NCBI GenBank assembly: GCA_017551405.1
Contig: JAFZLP010000085.1
Location: forward strand, 1-8,003
DNA length: 8,003 nt
Source of the DNA: Bacteroidales bacterium
GTDB taxonomy: Bacteria; Bacteroidota; Bacteroidia; Bacteroidales; UBA932
Direction of reading: 5' to 3'
In this document: piece after piece, positions 7,050 through 8,003 of the stretch
How the letters are laid out: each line of letters begins with the position of its first letter
Position numbering within the stretch: the stretch's first letter is position 1
Made by a program: the position numbers and the translations under genes
The notes under the pieces: model-generated
Told to the model about the DNA's origin: nothing
The model's database searches: none
The model's input: the letters and a program-made list of their open reading frames with translations, nothing else

Positions 7050-8003
7050 CTAGATGTACAGTTTAACGCCTTCCACTACGCGGGATATGTTTCCTGAAAC
7101 GGACGGGGAGTCGGGATTGAGCCCCATCTGAATCGATTTGAACAGGCCAAGCATCTGGCCTGCAATTACATAGGCCATTCCGCCGTAGCAGGAGGGGAAT
7201 CCTTCGGGCAGACCGGTTTCGATGCAGAGATCGAGCCCGGCGCCGGCAAGTTCAGCGGCATTCCGGCACACCGCGACGTAGGCCAGGGCTCCACGGCCGG
7301 CCTTGATCTGGCGGATCAGGTCGAGCTCGTAGCGGCGGATGTCGTCTGTCGGGGAAACGAGATAGACCAGCAGGGCGTCGGGGGTGACAAGGGCCTTGGG
7401 ACCGTGACGGAAGCCCATGAACGAGTCGAAAGCGCACATGACAGCGCCGTCGGTGAGTTCCTGGAGCTTGAGCCTCGACTCTTCGGCGACGCCCTTGAGC
7501 GTGCCGGAACCGAGGAATACGGCCCTCTTGAAATCCTTGCCGGCGATAGCGCGGATGTCGTCCTCGAACTTGTCCATCATCTTGCGGACCTTGTCGGAGA
7601 GGGTGTCAATGAGGTTACGCTGCGCCTCTATATTGTCTATGTTGGCGATGAGGGAGCATGCTATGTACATGGAGGAATAGCTGCTGGTCATTGCCAGTGA
7701 CTTGTCGTCGGTCTCGGGGGGGAGGAGTATGGTAAGGATGTGGTCGCCCTTCATCTTGGCGAGCTCGCCGTTTGCATTGCAGGTGATGAAAATGTGGGCG
7801 ACCTTGCCTGCCGTACGTTCGATGGCCTTTACGGTGCCTACGCTTTCGGGACTGTTGCCGGAGCGGGCGAAGGAAATGAGCAGGACCTTGCTTGACTTGT
7901 TGAACCAGAACCACGGGGATACGAGGATGTCGGTGGTGGCTATGGCCCTTGCGCCTCGCAGGCAGGTGTCGGCCAGGGCGGTTTCGAGGGCGTCGCCGAT
8001 GTA
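7050..8003 (-). CDS. agaS: AgaS-type SIS-domain galactosamine-6-phosphate deaminase/isomerase, N-terminus cut off
   Basis: 317 residues are visible up to the TAG stop; the frame is open at the window edge. E. coli AgaS is about 384 residues, so roughly 65-70 N-terminal residues are missing. The first SIS domain shows LLISFARSGNSPESVG (41-56 of the visible part), ITCNANGELA (73-82), LLPPETDDKSLAMTSS (93-108). The second shows VFLGSGTLKGVAEESRLKLQELTDG (162-186) and FMGFRHGPKALV (195-206). The tail LNPDSPSVSGNISRVVEGV (295-313) closely follows AgaS as I recall it. AgaS converts galactosamine-6-phosphate to tagatose-6-phosphate and ammonia in the cytoplasm, a step of GalNAc catabolism. The SGNSPES and RHGPK motifs are intact, so an active enzyme is expected. 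GlmS/NagB-like or other SIS sugar-phosphate isomerases are the alternatives. It lies 60 bases upstream of susC in the same direction, suggesting one operon. Confidence 0.85.
   Translation of the reverse strand, partial: YIGDALETALADTCLRGARAIATTDILVSPWFWFNKSSKVLLISFARSGNSPESVGTVKAIERTAGKVAHIFITCNANGELAKMKGDHILTILLPPETDDKSLAMTSSYSSMYIACSLIANIDNIEAQRNLIDTLSDKVRKMMDKFEDDIRAIAGKDFKRAVFLGSGTLKGVAEESRLKLQELTDGAVMCAFDSFMGFRHGPKALVTPDALLVYLVSPTDDIRRYELDLIRQIKAGRGALAYVAVCRNAAELAGAGLDLCIETGLPEGFPSCYGGMAYVIAGQMLGLFKSIQMGLNPDSPSVSGNISRVVEGVKLYI

Overview
The window is a compact glycan-utilisation locus from a member of the Bacteroidota. All five genes are on the minus strand, so the locus reads from high to low coordinates. 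The evidence for the phylum is the SusC/SusD pair, the lipoprotein signals ending in Cys, A-rich leaders in place of Shine-Dalgarno sequences, and AT-rich intergenic gaps between GC-rich genes. By eye the coding DNA is GC-rich, which suits high-GC gut or rumen Bacteroidales (Alistipes-like or uncultured relatives) better than typical Bacteroides. The genus cannot be settled from this window.

Layout in transcription order: (1) 8003-7050, an AgaS-type double-SIS phosphosugar isomerase/deaminase, missing its N-terminus at the window edge. (2) A 60-base gap with an imperfect inverted repeat. (3) 6989-3984, a SusC-family TonB-dependent outer-membrane transporter. (4) 13 bases later, 3970-2018, its SusD-family surface lipoprotein, longer than usual. 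(5) A 44-base, very AT-rich gap. (6) 1973-1002, a surface lipoprotein in the SusE/F-like slot, with a bacterial Ig-like (Big2-type) domain and a CBM9-like C-terminal domain. (7) A strong hairpin at about 943-979. (8) 924-1, a DUF4874/DUF4832-type lipoprotein with a GTG start, cut off at the window edge.

Proposed joint function: the two surface lipoproteins and SusD bind a glycan, the SusC/D pair imports oligosaccharides, and the DUF4874 protein may act on the glycan in the cell envelope. AgaS-family enzymes convert galactosamine-6-phosphate to tagatose-6-phosphate and ammonia in the cytoplasm, so the substrate may contain GalNAc or galactosamine. That substrate is an inference from one enzyme family and gene adjacency. 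No recognised glycoside hydrolase family, regulator, kinase or GalNAc-6-P deacetylase lies in the window. No RNA gene, mobile element or CRISPR array was seen, and no stretch over 300 bases lacks a gene.
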